From Clostridia bacterium (GTDB lineage Bacteria > Bacillota > Clostridia > Oscillospirales > Acutalibacteraceae), in assembly GCA_017517665.1 (NCBI GenBank), contig JAFWYP010000054.1, positions 62,001 to 126,000 on the forward strand: DNA of 64,000 bases. The letters are read 5' to 3'. Positions within the stretch are counted from its first letter, which is position 1; each line of letters begins with the position of its first letter. A program made the position numbers and the translations under genes. The notes below the pieces were generated by a model. It was not told the origin of the DNA, did no database searches, and saw nothing but the letters and a program-made list of their open reading frames with translations. This document shows positions 26,336 to 35,426 of this stretch, in pieces.

Positions 26336-27130
26336 TTATATACCAAGCAGTTTTCGTGCATTGCCGCCGAGAACTGCTTTTTCTTCGTTTTCCGTCAGAC
26401 CGAAGCATTCTATGAGTTCCATGTCCTGCGACGGTGCGTTCCACGGTGCGTCGCTTCCGAAAAGAATTTTATCAACTCCATGGATATCAATGATTTCCTT
26501 TGCATATCTCGGAGTTGCCGTGCCGTAGCAGTAGGCGGTGTCAAGACAAACATTTTTACCTGCAAGATGCTTTCTTGTTTCGGGCATCGACCATATTCCT
26601 CCGAAATGCGCGGCAACAACGGGCGACGCGCCGAAAATATCAAGAACACTCGCAAGTGCCTCTGCGGTGCAATGTACGGGTTCGGGATAACCTATGTCGA
26701 AACCGCAATGAAAAAGAGTTATCATGCCGAGTGAAGCGATTTTCTCATATATCGGAAACAGCTTTTCATCGTTGACAAAGAATCCCTGATAATCGGGATG
26801 AAGCTTTACTCCCTTTATCCCGTTTCGAGCAAGCCTTTCAAGCTCATCAAGAGCATCGGCGCTGTCGGGATGAACGCTTCCGAACGGAATTATACCTTCA
26901 ACATTTTTCAGGGATATTGCAAAATCGTTAACACTTTTTTGCTGGTGAGGATTGGTTGCAATATTAAGCACAACGGAACAGTCGACGCCGTCGTTTTTCT
27001 GAAGCGACAGCAAGCCGCCAACCGTGCCGTCGTGAAACGGTCTTGTTATTCCCGAGCGTTTGCGGAGAATTTCAATCGCTTTTGCGGCAATTTTATCAGG
27101 GAAACAATGGGTGTGAAAATCTATTATCAA
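26336..27130 (-). CDS. Amidohydrolase-family TIM-barrel protein
   Basis: This 264-residue protein belongs to the amidohydrolase 2 group, which includes decarboxylases and lactonases. Metal-ligand motifs are DFHTH at the N-terminus, the strand-end HCG and AAHFGG, and the late aspartate in LFGSDAPWN. The KLHPDYQGF segment is also typical. The substrate is not deducible from sequence alone and the neighbours give no pathway. Confidence 0.85.
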   Translation of the reverse strand: MIIDFHTHCFPDKIAAKAIEILRKRSGITRPFHDGTVGGLLSLQKNDGVDCSVVLNIATNPHQQKSVNDFAISLKNVEGIIPFGSVHPDSADALDELERLARNGIKGVKLHPDYQGFFVNDEKLFPIYEKIASLGMITLFHCGFDIGYPEPVHCTAEALASVLDIFGASPVVAAHFGGIWSMPETRKHLAGKNVCLDTAYCYGTATPRYAKEIIDIHGVDKILFGSDAPWNAPSQDMELIECFGLTENEEKAVLGGNARKLLGI

Positions 27131-27232
27131 TTAAATCATCGTCTTTCTTTGTTTGTTTTTACTATTTTACACCGAAAAGGGCGGCATATCAATATGAAAA
27201 AAGGATAATTCACGGTTTTTTTAAAATAACTC

Positions 27233-27261
27233 TTGATATTTATAATATTATGTGTTAAAAT
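27233..27261 (+). promoter_or_regulatory. Promoter of the rimP-nrnA operon
   Basis: -35 TTGATA (27233-27238), a 17-base spacer, and -10 TAAAAT (27256-27261). The transcript would start about 20 bases before the leader hairpin. Confidence 0.6.
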
Positions 27262-27287
27262 AACCACAGTAAGATTTATTGTTCGGT

Positions 27288-27316
27288 AAAGAGTGGGGCG
27301 ACCCGCTCTTTTGTTT
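27288..27316 (+). promoter_or_regulatory. Terminator-like hairpin in the rimP leader
   Basis: A 10-bp stem (AAAGAGTGGG with CCCGCTCTTT) closed by a GCGA tetraloop is followed by TTGTTT. It lies between the promoter and rimP, so it can act as an attenuator for the whole operon. Confidence 0.6.
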
Positions 27317-27343
27317 ATGTTAAGAGAAAAGGAGAATTTACTC

Positions 27344-27820
27344 ATGGCAAAAGGTAAGGGCGGCAACACCGTAGCCGCTGTATGGGAAATCGCAGAGCCT
27401 ATCGCCGAAGAGCTCGGCCTTGTTATCTGGGATATCCGTTTTGTTAAAGAAGGCGCAGACTGGTTTCTCCGCATTTTCATTGACAAAGACGGCGGCGTGG
27501 GAATTACGGACTGCGAAAACATGAGCAGGGCAATTGACAAGCCTCTTGATGAGGCAGATCCCATTGAGCAGAGCTACTGTCTTGAAGTTTCTTCCCCCGG
27601 TCTCGAAAGAGAGCTTACCCGCGAAGCTCACTTTGAGGTATGCAAGGGCGAGAAAATCAAGGTTAAGATGATAAGAGCGATTGACGGAGTGCGCGAGTTT
27701 TCGGGCATACTCGAAAGCAGCGAGGGCATGAGCATTGTTCTTCGTCTTGAAGACGGCAGCGCGATGAATATCGAAAAGAAAGAAACAAGTTATATAAAAC
27801 TCGATGATTTTAATTTCTAA
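27344..27820 (+). CDS. rimP: Ribosome maturation factor RimP
   Basis: RimP helps mature the 30S ribosomal subunit. The 158-residue protein shows the family segments GLVIWDIRFVKEGADWFLRI, the D-rich DCENMSRAID, and the signature YCLEVSSPGLERELT. I chose the ATG at 27344 because AAAAGGAG lies 9 bases before it; the upstream frame overlaps the leader hairpin and is not conserved. It is first in the operon rimP-nusA-ylxR-ylxQ-infB-rbfA-nrnA. Confidence 0.95.
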   Translation: MAKGKGGNTVAAVWEIAEPIAEELGLVIWDIRFVKEGADWFLRIFIDKDGGVGITDCENMSRAIDKPLDEADPIEQSYCLEVSSPGLERELTREAHFEVCKGEKIKVKMIRAIDGVREFSGILESSEGMSIVLRLEDGSAMNIEKKETSYIKLDDFNF

Positions 27821-27842
27821 TTTTGAAAGGAATGGTCAGAAA

Positions 27843-28907
27843 ATGGCTAACAATGAATTTTTCGACGCAGTCAGACTCCTCGGCAAGGAAAAGAAAATAT
27901 CGGAAGAGCTTCTTCTTGAAAGCATTCAGAAGGCTCTCGTAGCATCAATAAAGAGAGATTTCAACAACAAGGATATCGTTTTCTGCGAAATAGATGCAGA
28001 TAAAAAAGATCTCAGAGTTTTTGTTCGCAAGAATGTTGTAACAGAAATCGTTGACCCCGATGAGGATTTAACCGTTGAGCAGGCACAGCGCTTCAAGAAG
28101 AATGCAATGGCAGGCGATATCATTGAAATCGACCTTGAAACAAAGGAAGTCAGCCGTATTGCCGCTGAAAAAGGCAAGCATATTCTCCGTCAGGCAATCC
28201 GCGAGGCTGAACACGGTCAGATAAGAGAAGAATTCCAGAGCAAGACTCAGGAAATCGTTACCGTAAAGGTTTCCAAGGTTGACCCCGTATCACTTGATGC
28301 AATAGTTGAAATCGGCAAGGTTACCGAAAGACTTCCCAGAAGCGAGCAGCTTCCCACCGACAGCTTTTCGGAAGGAGATATTGTCAAGGTTTATATCGCT
28401 GAAATCAGAGAAGCTGCAAAGGGTCCCAAGATTCTTATTTCAAGAACTCATCCCGGTCTTGTAAGACGTCTTCTTGAAAGTGAAGTTCCCGAAATCTTTG
28501 ACGGCACGGTTGAAATCAAGTCCGTATCCCGCGAAGCAGGCTCAAGAAGCAAGATTGCCGTTTACAGCGCAGACGAAAATGTTGACCCCATCGGCGCATG
28601 TATCGGTCAGAGAGGCGCAAGAATCGGCAAGGTTATCGACTTCCTCGGAGGCGAGAAGCTCGACCTTATCCGCTACAGCGAAGACCCTGCAGAGTATGTT
28701 GCTCAGGCACTTGCACCCTCGGACGTTATTTCCGTTACCGTCATCAGCGAGGAAGAACGCTCATGCAGAGTTGTAGTTCCCAACGACCAGCTTTCTCTTG
28801 CAATCGGCAACAAGGGTCAGAATGCACGTCTTGCCGCAAAGCTCACAGGATGGAAAATTGATATCAATCCCGAAACAGAGGAAGAAGTTATCAACTTCGA
28901 CGAATAA
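27843..28907 (+). CDS. nusA: Transcription termination/antitermination protein NusA
   Basis: NusA binds RNA polymerase and controls pausing, termination and antitermination. The 354-residue protein shows the N-terminal polymerase-binding domain, an S1 domain (about 135-200) and two KH domains; GQRGARIGKVIDFLGGEKLD and the C-terminal IGNKGQNARLAAKLTGW are both present. It lacks the extra C-terminal acidic repeats of the enterobacterial form, as usual in Firmicutes. The ATG at 27843 (MANNEFFDAV) follows AAAGGA; the extension upstream overlaps rimP. Confidence 0.97.
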   Translation: MANNEFFDAVRLLGKEKKISEELLLESIQKALVASIKRDFNNKDIVFCEIDADKKDLRVFVRKNVVTEIVDPDEDLTVEQAQRFKKNAMAGDIIEIDLETKEVSRIAAEKGKHILRQAIREAEHGQIREEFQSKTQEIVTVKVSKVDPVSLDAIVEIGKVTERLPRSEQLPTDSFSEGDIVKVYIAEIREAAKGPKILISRTHPGLVRRLLESEVPEIFDGTVEIKSVSREAGSRSKIAVYSADENVDPIGACIGQRGARIGKVIDFLGGEKLDLIRYSEDPAEYVAQALAPSDVISVTVISEEERSCRVVVPNDQLSLAIGNKGQNARLAAKLTGWKIDINPETEEEVINFDE

Positions 28908-28943
28908 TATATGAATAACATATAAAGGTAAGGAGCTGAACCG

Positions 28944-29213
28944 ATGCAAACCCGCCGGATTCCTTTAAGAAAATGCACAGGCTGCAATGAAATGAAACCT
29001 AAAAAAGAGCTTGTAAGGGTAGTAAAAAGCCCCGAAGGCGAAATATCGCTCGACTTAACGGGCAAGAAACCGGGCAGAGGCGCTTATGTGTGCCGTGACG
29101 CCGAGTGCCTTGTCAAGGCAAGAAAGGCAAAGAGGCTTGAAAAGGCTTTCTCCTGTGCGATTCCGGACGGAGTTTACGAGAGAATGGAGGAAGAGCTCAA
29201 AAATGACGGATAA
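28944..29213 (+). CDS. rnpM: YlxR/RnpM family protein
   Basis: The 89-residue protein has the YlxR (DUF448) signature: LRKCTGCNEMKPKKELVRVV at the N-terminus and GRGAYVCRDAECL in the middle. In B. subtilis the family member RnpM binds RNase P RNA and modulates its activity. The gene lies in its usual position between nusA and the L7Ae-like gene, and its end overlaps that gene by 11 bases, suggesting translational coupling. Confidence 0.93.
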   Translation: MQTRRIPLRKCTGCNEMKPKKELVRVVKSPEGEISLDLTGKKPGRGAYVCRDAECLVKARKAKRLEKAFSCAIPDGVYERMEEELKNDG

Positions 29214-29535
29214 TCCGAAGCTTCTTTCTCTTCTCGGTATGTGCCGCAGAGCAGGAAAGCTCAGTTGCGGACATGACGCCGCAGTTGGTTCGGTCAGAAG
29301 CAAAAGCGCAAGGCTCTGTTTGCTTAGCAGCGACGCTTCTCAAAGACTGAGAAAAGAAATAGAGCGTGAAGCAAATTTTGACGGAAGGGATGTTCCCGTC
29401 CGCGAATTGTTTTCAACAATGGAAGAAATAGGCAGAGCCACGGGTCTCAAATCCGCCGTGGTAACAGTCAATGATGAAGGCTTTGCAAAATCTATGCTTG
29501 GGCTTCTGAACACAACAGGGGAGGTTAACCTATGA
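29203..29535 (+). CDS. rplGA: L7Ae-like RNA-binding protein YlxQ
   Basis: The 110-residue protein belongs to the L7Ae/L30e family found between rnpM and infB in Firmicutes. The N-terminal [19 protein letters not shown] segment and the SDAS region are characteristic. Members bind kink-turn RNA. The start at 29203 ([10 protein letters not shown]) overlaps the rnpM stop; the longer open frame upstream is a shadow of rnpM. The stop overlaps the infB start in an ATGA arrangement. Confidence 0.92.
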   Translation: MTDNPKLLSLLGMCRRAGKLSCGHDAAVGSVRSKSARLCLLSSDASQRLRKEIEREANFDGRDVPVRELFSTMEEIGRATGLKSAVVTVNDEGFAKSMLGLLNTTGEVNL

Positions 29536-32045
29536 TTAATAAATACAGAGTACATGAGGTTGCTAAAGATTTTAACATCAAAAGCAATATAGTCGTCGAT
29601 TTGCTCGGAAAGTATTTCGACGGTCAGAAAAAGCATATGACGGTTCTCGAAGAGGATGAACTTGATATGATATTTGAAACCTTCACAAAGGAATATGAGG
29701 TTTCGGATTTAAACGAATATTTTGAATTCGCTCCCGCGCCCAAGAAGGCAAAGGATGCTCCTGCCGAAGAAAAGGCAGAGGAAACAAAGGAAGAGGTAAA
29801 GGAAGAAGTCAAATCCGAGCCTGTTCCCGAAAAGAAAAAGGAAGAAAAAGCTTCTGCAGCTCCCGAAAAGAAGGAGCAGAAAAAAGAGGCAAATAAAGAA
29901 GACAAGAAGCAAGCAAACGAAAAGAAGGACGCAAAGCCTGCAGAGAAGAAACCCGTTCAGGTTTCCCAGAAACCCGGCAAGCTTCCTCCCATGCCTCAGA
30001 AGCAGAAACCCGTTGAAAAGAAAGAAAAAGAAGATAAGCCCATGCAGTCAAGAACAAAGGGCGAAATGAGAACAATTGATACAAGAGCGGATAACGTTGA
30101 CCTTGAAAAGTATAACGAGAGATACGAAAACATTGCTCCCGAAAACAAGACAAAGCAGCACGCAAATTCCGTAAGCAAGCAGAAGATAAAGCAGAAGAGC
30201 CAGCAGTACAGAAAGCAGGGCGGTATGCGTTCTTCACGCCGCGAAACAGAGGCTGAAAGACTTAAGAGAATTGCGGCAGAAAGAGCAAAGAAGCCTCAGA
30301 TGCTTCTCAAGCTTCCCGAAGAAATCACGGTCGGCGAGCTTGCAGCAATGCTCAAAATGACTGCTGCCGAAGTTATCAAGAAACTCTTCACTCTCGGTCA
30401 GATGGCTACAGTCAACGAAGTGCTCGACTACGATACAGCCGCAATCGTTGCCGAAGAGCTCGGTGCAAAGGTTGAAAAAGAAGTTGTTATCACAATCGAA
30501 GACAGAATTATCGACGACCATGTTGACGATGAGAGCGAGCTCATCACAAGAGATCCCGTTGTTGTTGTTATGGGTCACGTTGACCACGGTAAAACATCGC
30601 TTCTTGATGCTATCAGAAACACATCTGTTACATCAACCGAAGCAGGCGGTATCACACAGCATATCGGTGCTTACAGAGTTGACCTCAACGGTCAGAAAAT
30701 CACTTTCCTTGATACTCCCGGCCACGCAGCTTTCACATCAATGCGTCTGAGAGGTGCAATGGCAACGGATATAGCTATCCTTGTTGTTGCCGCAGATGAC
30801 GGCATCATGCCCCAGACAATTGAAGCCATTAACCACGTAAAGGCTGCAGGCGTTCAGATTATCGTTGCAGTCAATAAAATGGATAAACCCGCCGCAAATC
30901 CCGACAGAGTTCTTCAGCAGCTCACTGAGCATGAGCTCGTTCCCGAAGAATGGGGCGGTGAAACAATCTGCGTTCCCGTTTCTGCACTCAAGAGAACAGG
31001 TATCGACAGTCTTCTTGAATCCGTTCTTCTTGTTGCCGAAATGCAGGAGCTCAAGGCTAATCCCAACCGTTCAGCAAAGGGTGTTGTTATCGAAGCAAGA
31101 CTTGATAAGGGCAGAGGTCCCATTTCAACTCTTCTTGTTCAGAACGGTACACTCAAATCGGGCGATATCATCGTTGCAGGTACAGCTGTCGGCCGTGTAA
31201 GAGTTATGACCGATGACAAGGGCAGAAAGGTTAACGAGGCAGGTCCCTCCGTTCCTGTTGAAATCATGGGTCTTGCAGAAGTTCCTCAGGCAGGTGATAC
31301 CTTCGACGCAGTTAATGATGAAAGACTTGCGAGAGAGCTTGTTGAACAGAGAAAGGCAAAGGCCAAGGAAGAACAGTTCAAGGAATTCCAGAAGGTTACT
31401 CTTGATAATCTCTTTGCTTCGATTCAGGAAGGTCAGCTCAAAGACCTCAACATCATCATCAAGGCTGACGTTCAGGGCTCGGCAGAAGCAGTCAAGCAGA
31501 GTCTCGTGAAGCTCTCAAATGAAGAAGTAAGAGTTAAGGTTATTCACAGTGCAGTAGGTGCCGTTACCGAAAGCGATGTTATGCTTGCGAATGCATCAAA
31601 TGCAATTATCGTCGGATTTAACGTAAGACCCGACAACGTTGCAAGCGAAAGTGCAGAGCGTGACGGCGTTGAAATCAGATGCTACAGAGTTATTTATGAC
31701 TGCATCGAAGAAGTTGAAGCGGCTATCAAGGGTATGCTTGCTCCCAAGTTCAGAGATGTTGATATCGGTAAGGCAGAGGTGCGTCAGGTTGTCAAGATTT
31801 CATCCGTCGGTAACATCGCAGGCTGCCATGTTACAAGCGGTAAAATCACAAGAGGCGCAAAAATCCGTGTAGTCAGAGACGGTATTGTTGTTGCAGAAGA
31901 CGAAATGGCATCGCTCCGCCGCTTCAAGGATGACGTTAAGGAAGTTGCTTCGGGATATGACTGCGGTATCGGTCTCAACAAGTTCAACGATATCAAGGAA
32001 GGCGACGTATTTGAAGCCTATATTACCGAGGAATACAGAGATTAA
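29532..32045 (+). CDS. infB: Translation initiation factor IF-2
   Basis: IF-2 delivers initiator tRNA to the 30S subunit and promotes subunit joining. The 837-residue protein has an N-terminal IF2N-like domain (about 1-55), a long Lys/Glu/Pro-rich linker (about 70-240), a second IF2N-like domain, and the GTPase with G1 GHVDHGKTS (from residue 348), DTPGHAAF and NKMDKP. Domains II, III and IV follow. The low-complexity linker is normal for this factor. Start and stop overlap with the previous gene by four bases. Confidence 0.98.
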   Translation: MINKYRVHEVAKDFNIKSNIVVDLLGKYFDGQKKHMTVLEEDELDMIFETFTKEYEVSDLNEYFEFAPAPKKAKDAPAEEKAEETKEEVKEEVKSEPVPEKKKEEKASAAPEKKEQKKEANKEDKKQANEKKDAKPAEKKPVQVSQKPGKLPPMPQKQKPVEKKEKEDKPMQSRTKGEMRTIDTRADNVDLEKYNERYENIAPENKTKQHANSVSKQKIKQKSQQYRKQGGMRSSRRETEAERLKRIAAERAKKPQMLLKLPEEITVGELAAMLKMTAAEVIKKLFTLGQMATVNEVLDYDTAAIVAEELGAKVEKEVVITIEDRIIDDHVDDESELITRDPVVVVMGHVDHGKTSLLDAIRNTSVTSTEAGGITQHIGAYRVDLNGQKITFLDTPGHAAFTSMRLRGAMATDIAILVVAADDGIMPQTIEAINHVKAAGVQIIVAVNKMDKPAANPDRVLQQLTEHELVPEEWGGETICVPVSALKRTGIDSLLESVLLVAEMQELKANPNRSAKGVVIEARLDKGRGPISTLLVQNGTLKSGDIIVAGTAVGRVRVMTDDKGRKVNEAGPSVPVEIMGLAEVPQAGDTFDAVNDERLARELVEQRKAKAKEEQFKEFQKVTLDNLFASIQEGQLKDLNIIIKADVQGSAEAVKQSLVKLSNEEVRVKVIHSAVGAVTESDVMLANASNAIIVGFNVRPDNVASESAERDGVEIRCYRVIYDCIEEVEAAIKGMLAPKFRDVDIGKAEVRQVVKISSVGNIAGCHVTSGKITRGAKIRVVRDGIVVAEDEMASLRRFKDDVKEVASGYDCGIGLNKFNDIKEGDVFEAYITEEYRD

Positions 32046-32057
32046 GGTGAATTTATA

Positions 32058-32423
32058 ATGTCAGGATACAGAATAGACAGAGTATCGGAAGATATAAAGC
32101 GCGAAATTGCCGCGATTATGCGCGAGCTTAAGGACCCGAGGATTCAGGGCTTACTTACCGTTGTCAACGTTGAAGTAAGCTCCGATGCGTCCTTTGCAAA
32201 GGTATATATCAGCGCAATGGAGGGCATTGAAACTGCTGCACTTGCCGTTAAAGGTCTTACTGCGGCAACGGGTTATATCCGCAGAGAAGTCGGTAAAAGA
32301 CTTCGTCTGCGCAAGACCCCCGAGCTTAAATTCGTAGCCGATGATTCTATTGAAAGAGGAATGAAAATAGCGGGAATGCTCGGAAACATGAAAGATGATT
32401 CAAACGAAATTAACGACGATTAA
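32058..32423 (+). CDS. rbfA: Ribosome-binding factor A
   Basis: RbfA binds the 30S subunit and helps finish 16S rRNA processing, especially in the cold. The 121-residue protein has the typical N-terminal YRIDRVSEDIKREIAAIM and the core segment KDPRIQGLLTVVNVEVS. The C-terminal LKFVADDSIERGMKI is also conserved. It starts 12 bases after infB with AAGGTGA as ribosome binding site. Confidence 0.96.
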   Translation: MSGYRIDRVSEDIKREIAAIMRELKDPRIQGLLTVVNVEVSSDASFAKVYISAMEGIETAALAVKGLTAATGYIRREVGKRLRLRKTPELKFVADDSIERGMKIAGMLGNMKDDSNEINDD

Positions 32424-32437
32424 AGGGGTGTAAGCCG

Positions 32438-33403
32438 ATGAGAATTGATTTGCATGAAACCGCAATGCTCCTTGAAAATTCAGATAAAATTCTGCTTCTT
32501 TGCCACGCTCATCCGGACGGTGACACTCTCGGAAGCGCAACTGCGCTTGCAAGAGGACTTATGCAAAAGGGCAAAAAAGTGAAGGTCGACTGCTCGGACG
32601 CAATCCCCAAGGATTTTTCGTTTATGTTTGAGGGTCTTGAATTTGAAGAGTTTGAACCTGAACTTATCGTTGCGGTTGATGTTGCGGATTTAAAGCTTCT
32701 CGGCAAGGATTACGAGGGAAAATATACCGGTAAGATTGATTTGTGCATAGACCATCACGGCTCTAATATGCTATATGCCGAAAAAGTCTGCCTTGAACCT
32801 GATTCTGCATCGGCGGCAGAGATGATTTATCTTCTTCTCGGCATCATGAATGTTGAAATAACCCCCAAAATCGCTTCGTGTCTGTTTACGGGTGTTTCAA
32901 CCGATACAGGCTGCTTCCGTTTTTCAAACACAACGGTGAGAACCTTTGAAATTGCGGCACGGCTTGCAAAGCTCGGCGCGGACACCTATAATATTATTCA
33001 GGTTTTCTTTGAAACCAAAACAAAAACCTATGCGGCGCTTGAACGTCTTGCGCTCGAAAGCATGAGATTTTATTTTTCCGATAAATGCGCTCTTATCTGC
33101 GTTACGCAGGATATGTTCAGGAGAGCGGGCTCGGATGAAAGTGAGGTTGACCGCCTTGCAAACCTTCCCCGTCAGGTTGAGGGTGTGCTTGTTGGCGTTA
33201 CCATGCGCGAGCTTAAGGACGGCAATTTCAAGGCTTCTGTGAGAACCCACGGCGATATTGATGCTTCCGCTATCTGTAAAAGACTCGGCGGCGGCGGACA
33301 TATGGGTGCTGCAGGCTGCACTCTTTACGGTCCTAAACAGACCGCAATCAACAGCCTTCTTAAAGAGGTTCAGGCGGAAATAGACGCATATATAATTGAT
33401 TAA
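32438..33403 (+). CDS. nrnA: NrnA-like DHH phosphoesterase (nanoRNase / pAp phosphatase)
   Basis: NrnA degrades short RNA fragments and dephosphorylates 3'-phosphoadenosine 5'-phosphate. The 321-residue protein has the DHH motifs: CHAHPDGDTLGS, AVDVAD, the DHH motif itself in IDHHGSN, and a DHHA1 domain ending in GGGGHMGAAGC. Length and operon position after rbfA fit. It is the last gene before a strong terminator; the usual next genes truB and ribF are elsewhere in this window. Confidence 0.93.
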   Translation: MRIDLHETAMLLENSDKILLLCHAHPDGDTLGSATALARGLMQKGKKVKVDCSDAIPKDFSFMFEGLEFEEFEPELIVAVDVADLKLLGKDYEGKYTGKIDLCIDHHGSNMLYAEKVCLEPDSASAAEMIYLLLGIMNVEITPKIASCLFTGVSTDTGCFRFSNTTVRTFEIAARLAKLGADTYNIIQVFFETKTKTYAALERLALESMRFYFSDKCALICVTQDMFRRAGSDESEVDRLANLPRQVEGVLVGVTMRELKDGNFKASVRTHGDIDASAICKRLGGGGHMGAAGCTLYGPKQTAINSLLKEVQAEIDAYIID

Positions 33404-33414
33404 TGTATTATATA

Positions 33415-33450
33415 AACAACTCCCGAAAAAATTATCGGGAGTTGTTTTTT
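33415..33450 (+). terminator. Terminator of the rimP-nrnA operon
   Basis: A 9-bp stem (AACTCCCGA with TCGGGAGTT) and an 8-base loop are followed by GTTTTTT. Confidence 0.9.
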
Positions 33451-33455
33451 ATGCA

Positions 33456-33484
33456 TTGACTTTTGCTTGTTAACGTGGTAAACT
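33456..33484 (+). promoter_or_regulatory. Promoter of the DUF554 gene
   Basis: -35 TTGACT (33456-33461), a 17-base spacer, and -10 TAAACT (33479-33484), just after the operon terminator. Confidence 0.55.
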
Positions 33485-33511
33485 GTTCCCGTAAATTTCG
33501 GAGGAATGTTT

Positions 33512-34234
33512 ATGACAGGTACACTTGTTAACTGCGTTGCGGTTATAGTCGGCGGACTGATAGGTCTGCTTCTGAAAAAAGGAATAAAAGAAACTTATGC
33601 GCAGGGGATAAACAAGTCCCTCGGAATTGCCGTTCTTATTATAGGTCTTAACGGTGTTATTTCAAATATGTTCACCGTTGAGAGCGGCACGCTTAAAAGC
33701 AGCGGGGAATTGCTGCTGATTGTTTTTCTTGTTGCAGGTACGCTTATCGGCGAGCTTCTGAAGCTTGATGACCGTTTCAATTCATTTTGCAAAAAAATTG
33801 ACTCAAAATTTAAAGACGGCGGCTTTGCCTCGGGCTTTATCAACGGCACAATTCTTTTCTGCGTGGGTGCAATGTCGATTATCGGTTCTCTCAATGACGG
33901 TCTTACGGGTGACAGCTCGGTACTATTTGTAAAAAGTGCACTTGACTTTGTAAATGCCGTTGTCTTCGGCGCAACTCTTGGCTTCGGCGTTATCTTTGTC
34001 TGTGTTCCGATGCTGATTTATCAGGGCGGAATCAGCCTTCTTGCAGGTTCGCTCAGCGGTATTCTTCAAGGCGAACTGCTTACTCATATCTGCATGGTCG
34101 GATATGCAATAATCGTTGCAATCGGATTTAATTTTTTCCTTGAAAAGAAATTTAAAACTCTCAACATGGTTCCTGCCTTGTTTCTTCCGCTTGTGTATCG
34201 CGCGGTAATTTTGTTGATTGAATATGTAAAATAA
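33512..34234 (+). CDS. DUF554 family integral membrane protein
   Basis: The 240-residue protein matches the DUF554 (YdfK-like) family by its N-terminal TGTLVNCVAVIVGGLIGLL and GINKSLGIAVLIIGL segments. Seven or so hydrophobic helices are visible. The central GFINGTILFCVGAMSIIGSL stretch is family-typical. No function is established. The ATG at 33512 is preferred because GGAGG is 7 bases upstream; the ATG at 33506 abuts the binding site. Confidence 0.88.
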   Translation: MTGTLVNCVAVIVGGLIGLLLKKGIKETYAQGINKSLGIAVLIIGLNGVISNMFTVESGTLKSSGELLLIVFLVAGTLIGELLKLDDRFNSFCKKIDSKFKDGGFASGFINGTILFCVGAMSIIGSLNDGLTGDSSVLFVKSALDFVNAVVFGATLGFGVIFVCVPMLIYQGGISLLAGSLSGILQGELLTHICMVGYAIIVAIGFNFFLEKKFKTLNMVPALFLPLVYRAVILLIEYVK

Positions 34235-34271
34235 ATATATTTGTAAAATTAATTTTCAGAGCAAAAAAGTG

Positions 34272-34300
34272 TTGATTTTTTAATAAAAATATGATAAAAT
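34272..34300 (+). promoter_or_regulatory. Candidate promoter upstream of the HTH gene
   Basis: -35 TTGATT (34272-34277), a 17-base spacer, and -10 TAAAAT (34295-34300). A second -10-like TATAAT is at 34362-34367, inside the downstream direct repeat region. Confidence 0.45.
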
Positions 34301-34325
34301 CACCGATATAGACATTGATTGTGTA

Positions 34326-34378
34326 AATTTTGATGCAAAATTGTCGAGATTATACTGATAGTATAATTTTGATGCAAA
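34326..34378 (+). repeat. Direct repeat pair upstream of the HTH gene, possible operator
   Basis: The 14-mer AATTTTGATGCAAA occurs exactly twice, at 34326-34339 and 34365-34378, a 39-base offset or close to four helical turns. The second copy overlaps a TATAAT. The position between promoter and HTH gene suggests an autoregulatory binding site. Confidence 0.5.
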
Positions 34379-34404
34379 TTCAAATCACTCGGAGGACAAA
34401 AAAC

Positions 34405-34653
34405 ATGAGAATCAGAAAGCAGTCGCTTGGCGACAGAAACATTGTAGGCGCAAAAATTGAAGCAAGACGCAAGGAAATCAACATGAAGCAGAAAGATCTT
34501 CTCACTCAGCTTCAGATTAAGGGTATAGACCTCAATGCATCAGGTCTTTCAAAGCTTGAAGGACAGCTCAGATTTGTTACCGATTTTGAACTTAAAGCTC
34601 TTTCCGAAGTTCTTGATATGAGTGTCAATGAGCTTCTCGGTATAGATGAATAA
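34405..34653 (+). CDS. Small XRE-type helix-turn-helix protein
   Basis: The 82-residue protein consists of little more than one HTH domain of the XRE/Cro type: KIEARRKEINMKQKDLLTQL, then a recognition-helix region LNASGLSKLEGQLR, and a closing ALSEVLDMSVNELLG. Such proteins are DNA-binding repressors. The ATG at 34405 has GGAGGA 8 bases upstream; the longer open frame would run through the direct repeats. No regulated partner gene is adjacent, since the aquaporin converges on it. An exact 14-base direct repeat lies upstream. Confidence 0.85.
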   Translation: MRIRKQSLGDRNIVGAKIEARRKEINMKQKDLLTQLQIKGIDLNASGLSKLEGQLRFVTDFELKALSEVLDMSVNELLGIDE

Positions 34654-34685
34654 TAACCACTACTTACCCTCTTATATACAACTCC

Positions 34686-34733
34686 TCAAAAGCAAAGCCG
34701 CATCCGGAAGGATGCGGCTTTGCTTATTTTATT
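34686..34733. terminator. Bidirectional terminator, HTH gene and aquaporin
   Basis: A perfect 16-bp stem (34690-34705 with 34710-34725) with a GGAA loop is flanked by A-rich and T-rich tracts, serving both converging genes. Confidence 0.9.
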
Positions 34734-34739
34734 TTCAGA

Positions 34740-35405
34740 TTATTTCTTTTCTGCTGCGAGGAACTTGTAAACGAGTGCTGCAAGAACACCGCCGACAAGG
34801 GGAGCAACGATGAATACCCATACGCATGAAAGAGCATCGCCGCCGAGAAGAATTGCGGGGCCGAAGCTTCTTGCGGGGTTAACGGAAGTGCCTGTGAAGG
34901 AAATTCCGAGGATGTGAACGAGAGTGAGTGTGAGACCGATTACGATGCCTGCAACGGATGAATTTTCAACCTTTGAGGTAACGCCGAGAATTGCGATAAC
35001 GAAAACGAAAGTGAGGATTATTTCAACAAGGATTGAAAGACCGATGCTGTCATTGTAAAGTGCATTTGCACCGAGACCGCTTTCCTTGCCCACAAGAGCC
35101 ATAAGAACCGCTGCGCCTGCTGTTGCGCCTGCAAACTGAGCGACGATGTAGCCGATGAAATCTGCGATTGAGAGCTTGCCACTGACGAGCATTGCGATTG
35201 AAACTGCGGGGTTGATGTGGCAGCCTGAAACGTTGCCGATTGAGTATGCCATTGCAACGATAACAAGACCGAATGCAAGAGCCGTGAGAAGATAGCCTGT
35301 TCCGTTTTCAGCCGAGCAGCCTACAACGGCGGCTGTGCCGCAGGCAAAGAGAACGAGAACAAAAGTGCCGATGAATTCTGCGATGTACTTTTTGATTGCT
35401 TGCAT
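34740..35405 (-). CDS. aqpZ: Aquaporin of the MIP family
   Basis: The 221-residue protein has six membrane helices and both pore motifs, NPA at 65-67 (SGCHINPAVS) and NPA at 176-178 (TSVNPARSFGPA). The arginine after the second NPA (Arg179) and the histidine-containing second half (LVHILGI) fit the water-selective AqpZ group better than glycerol facilitators. It starts 21 bases after argD with a GGAGGT ribosome binding site, so it may be transcribed with the arginine operon. Confidence 0.93.
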   Translation of the reverse strand: MQAIKKYIAEFIGTFVLVLFACGTAAVVGCSAENGTGYLLTALAFGLVIVAMAYSIGNVSGCHINPAVSIAMLVSGKLSIADFIGYIVAQFAGATAGAAVLMALVGKESGLGANALYNDSIGLSILVEIILTFVFVIAILGVTSKVENSSVAGIVIGLTLTLVHILGISFTGTSVNPARSFGPAILLGGDALSCVWVFIVAPLVGGVLAALVYKFLAAEKK

Positions 35406-35426
35406 AAAGATACCTCCAAAAATTAT

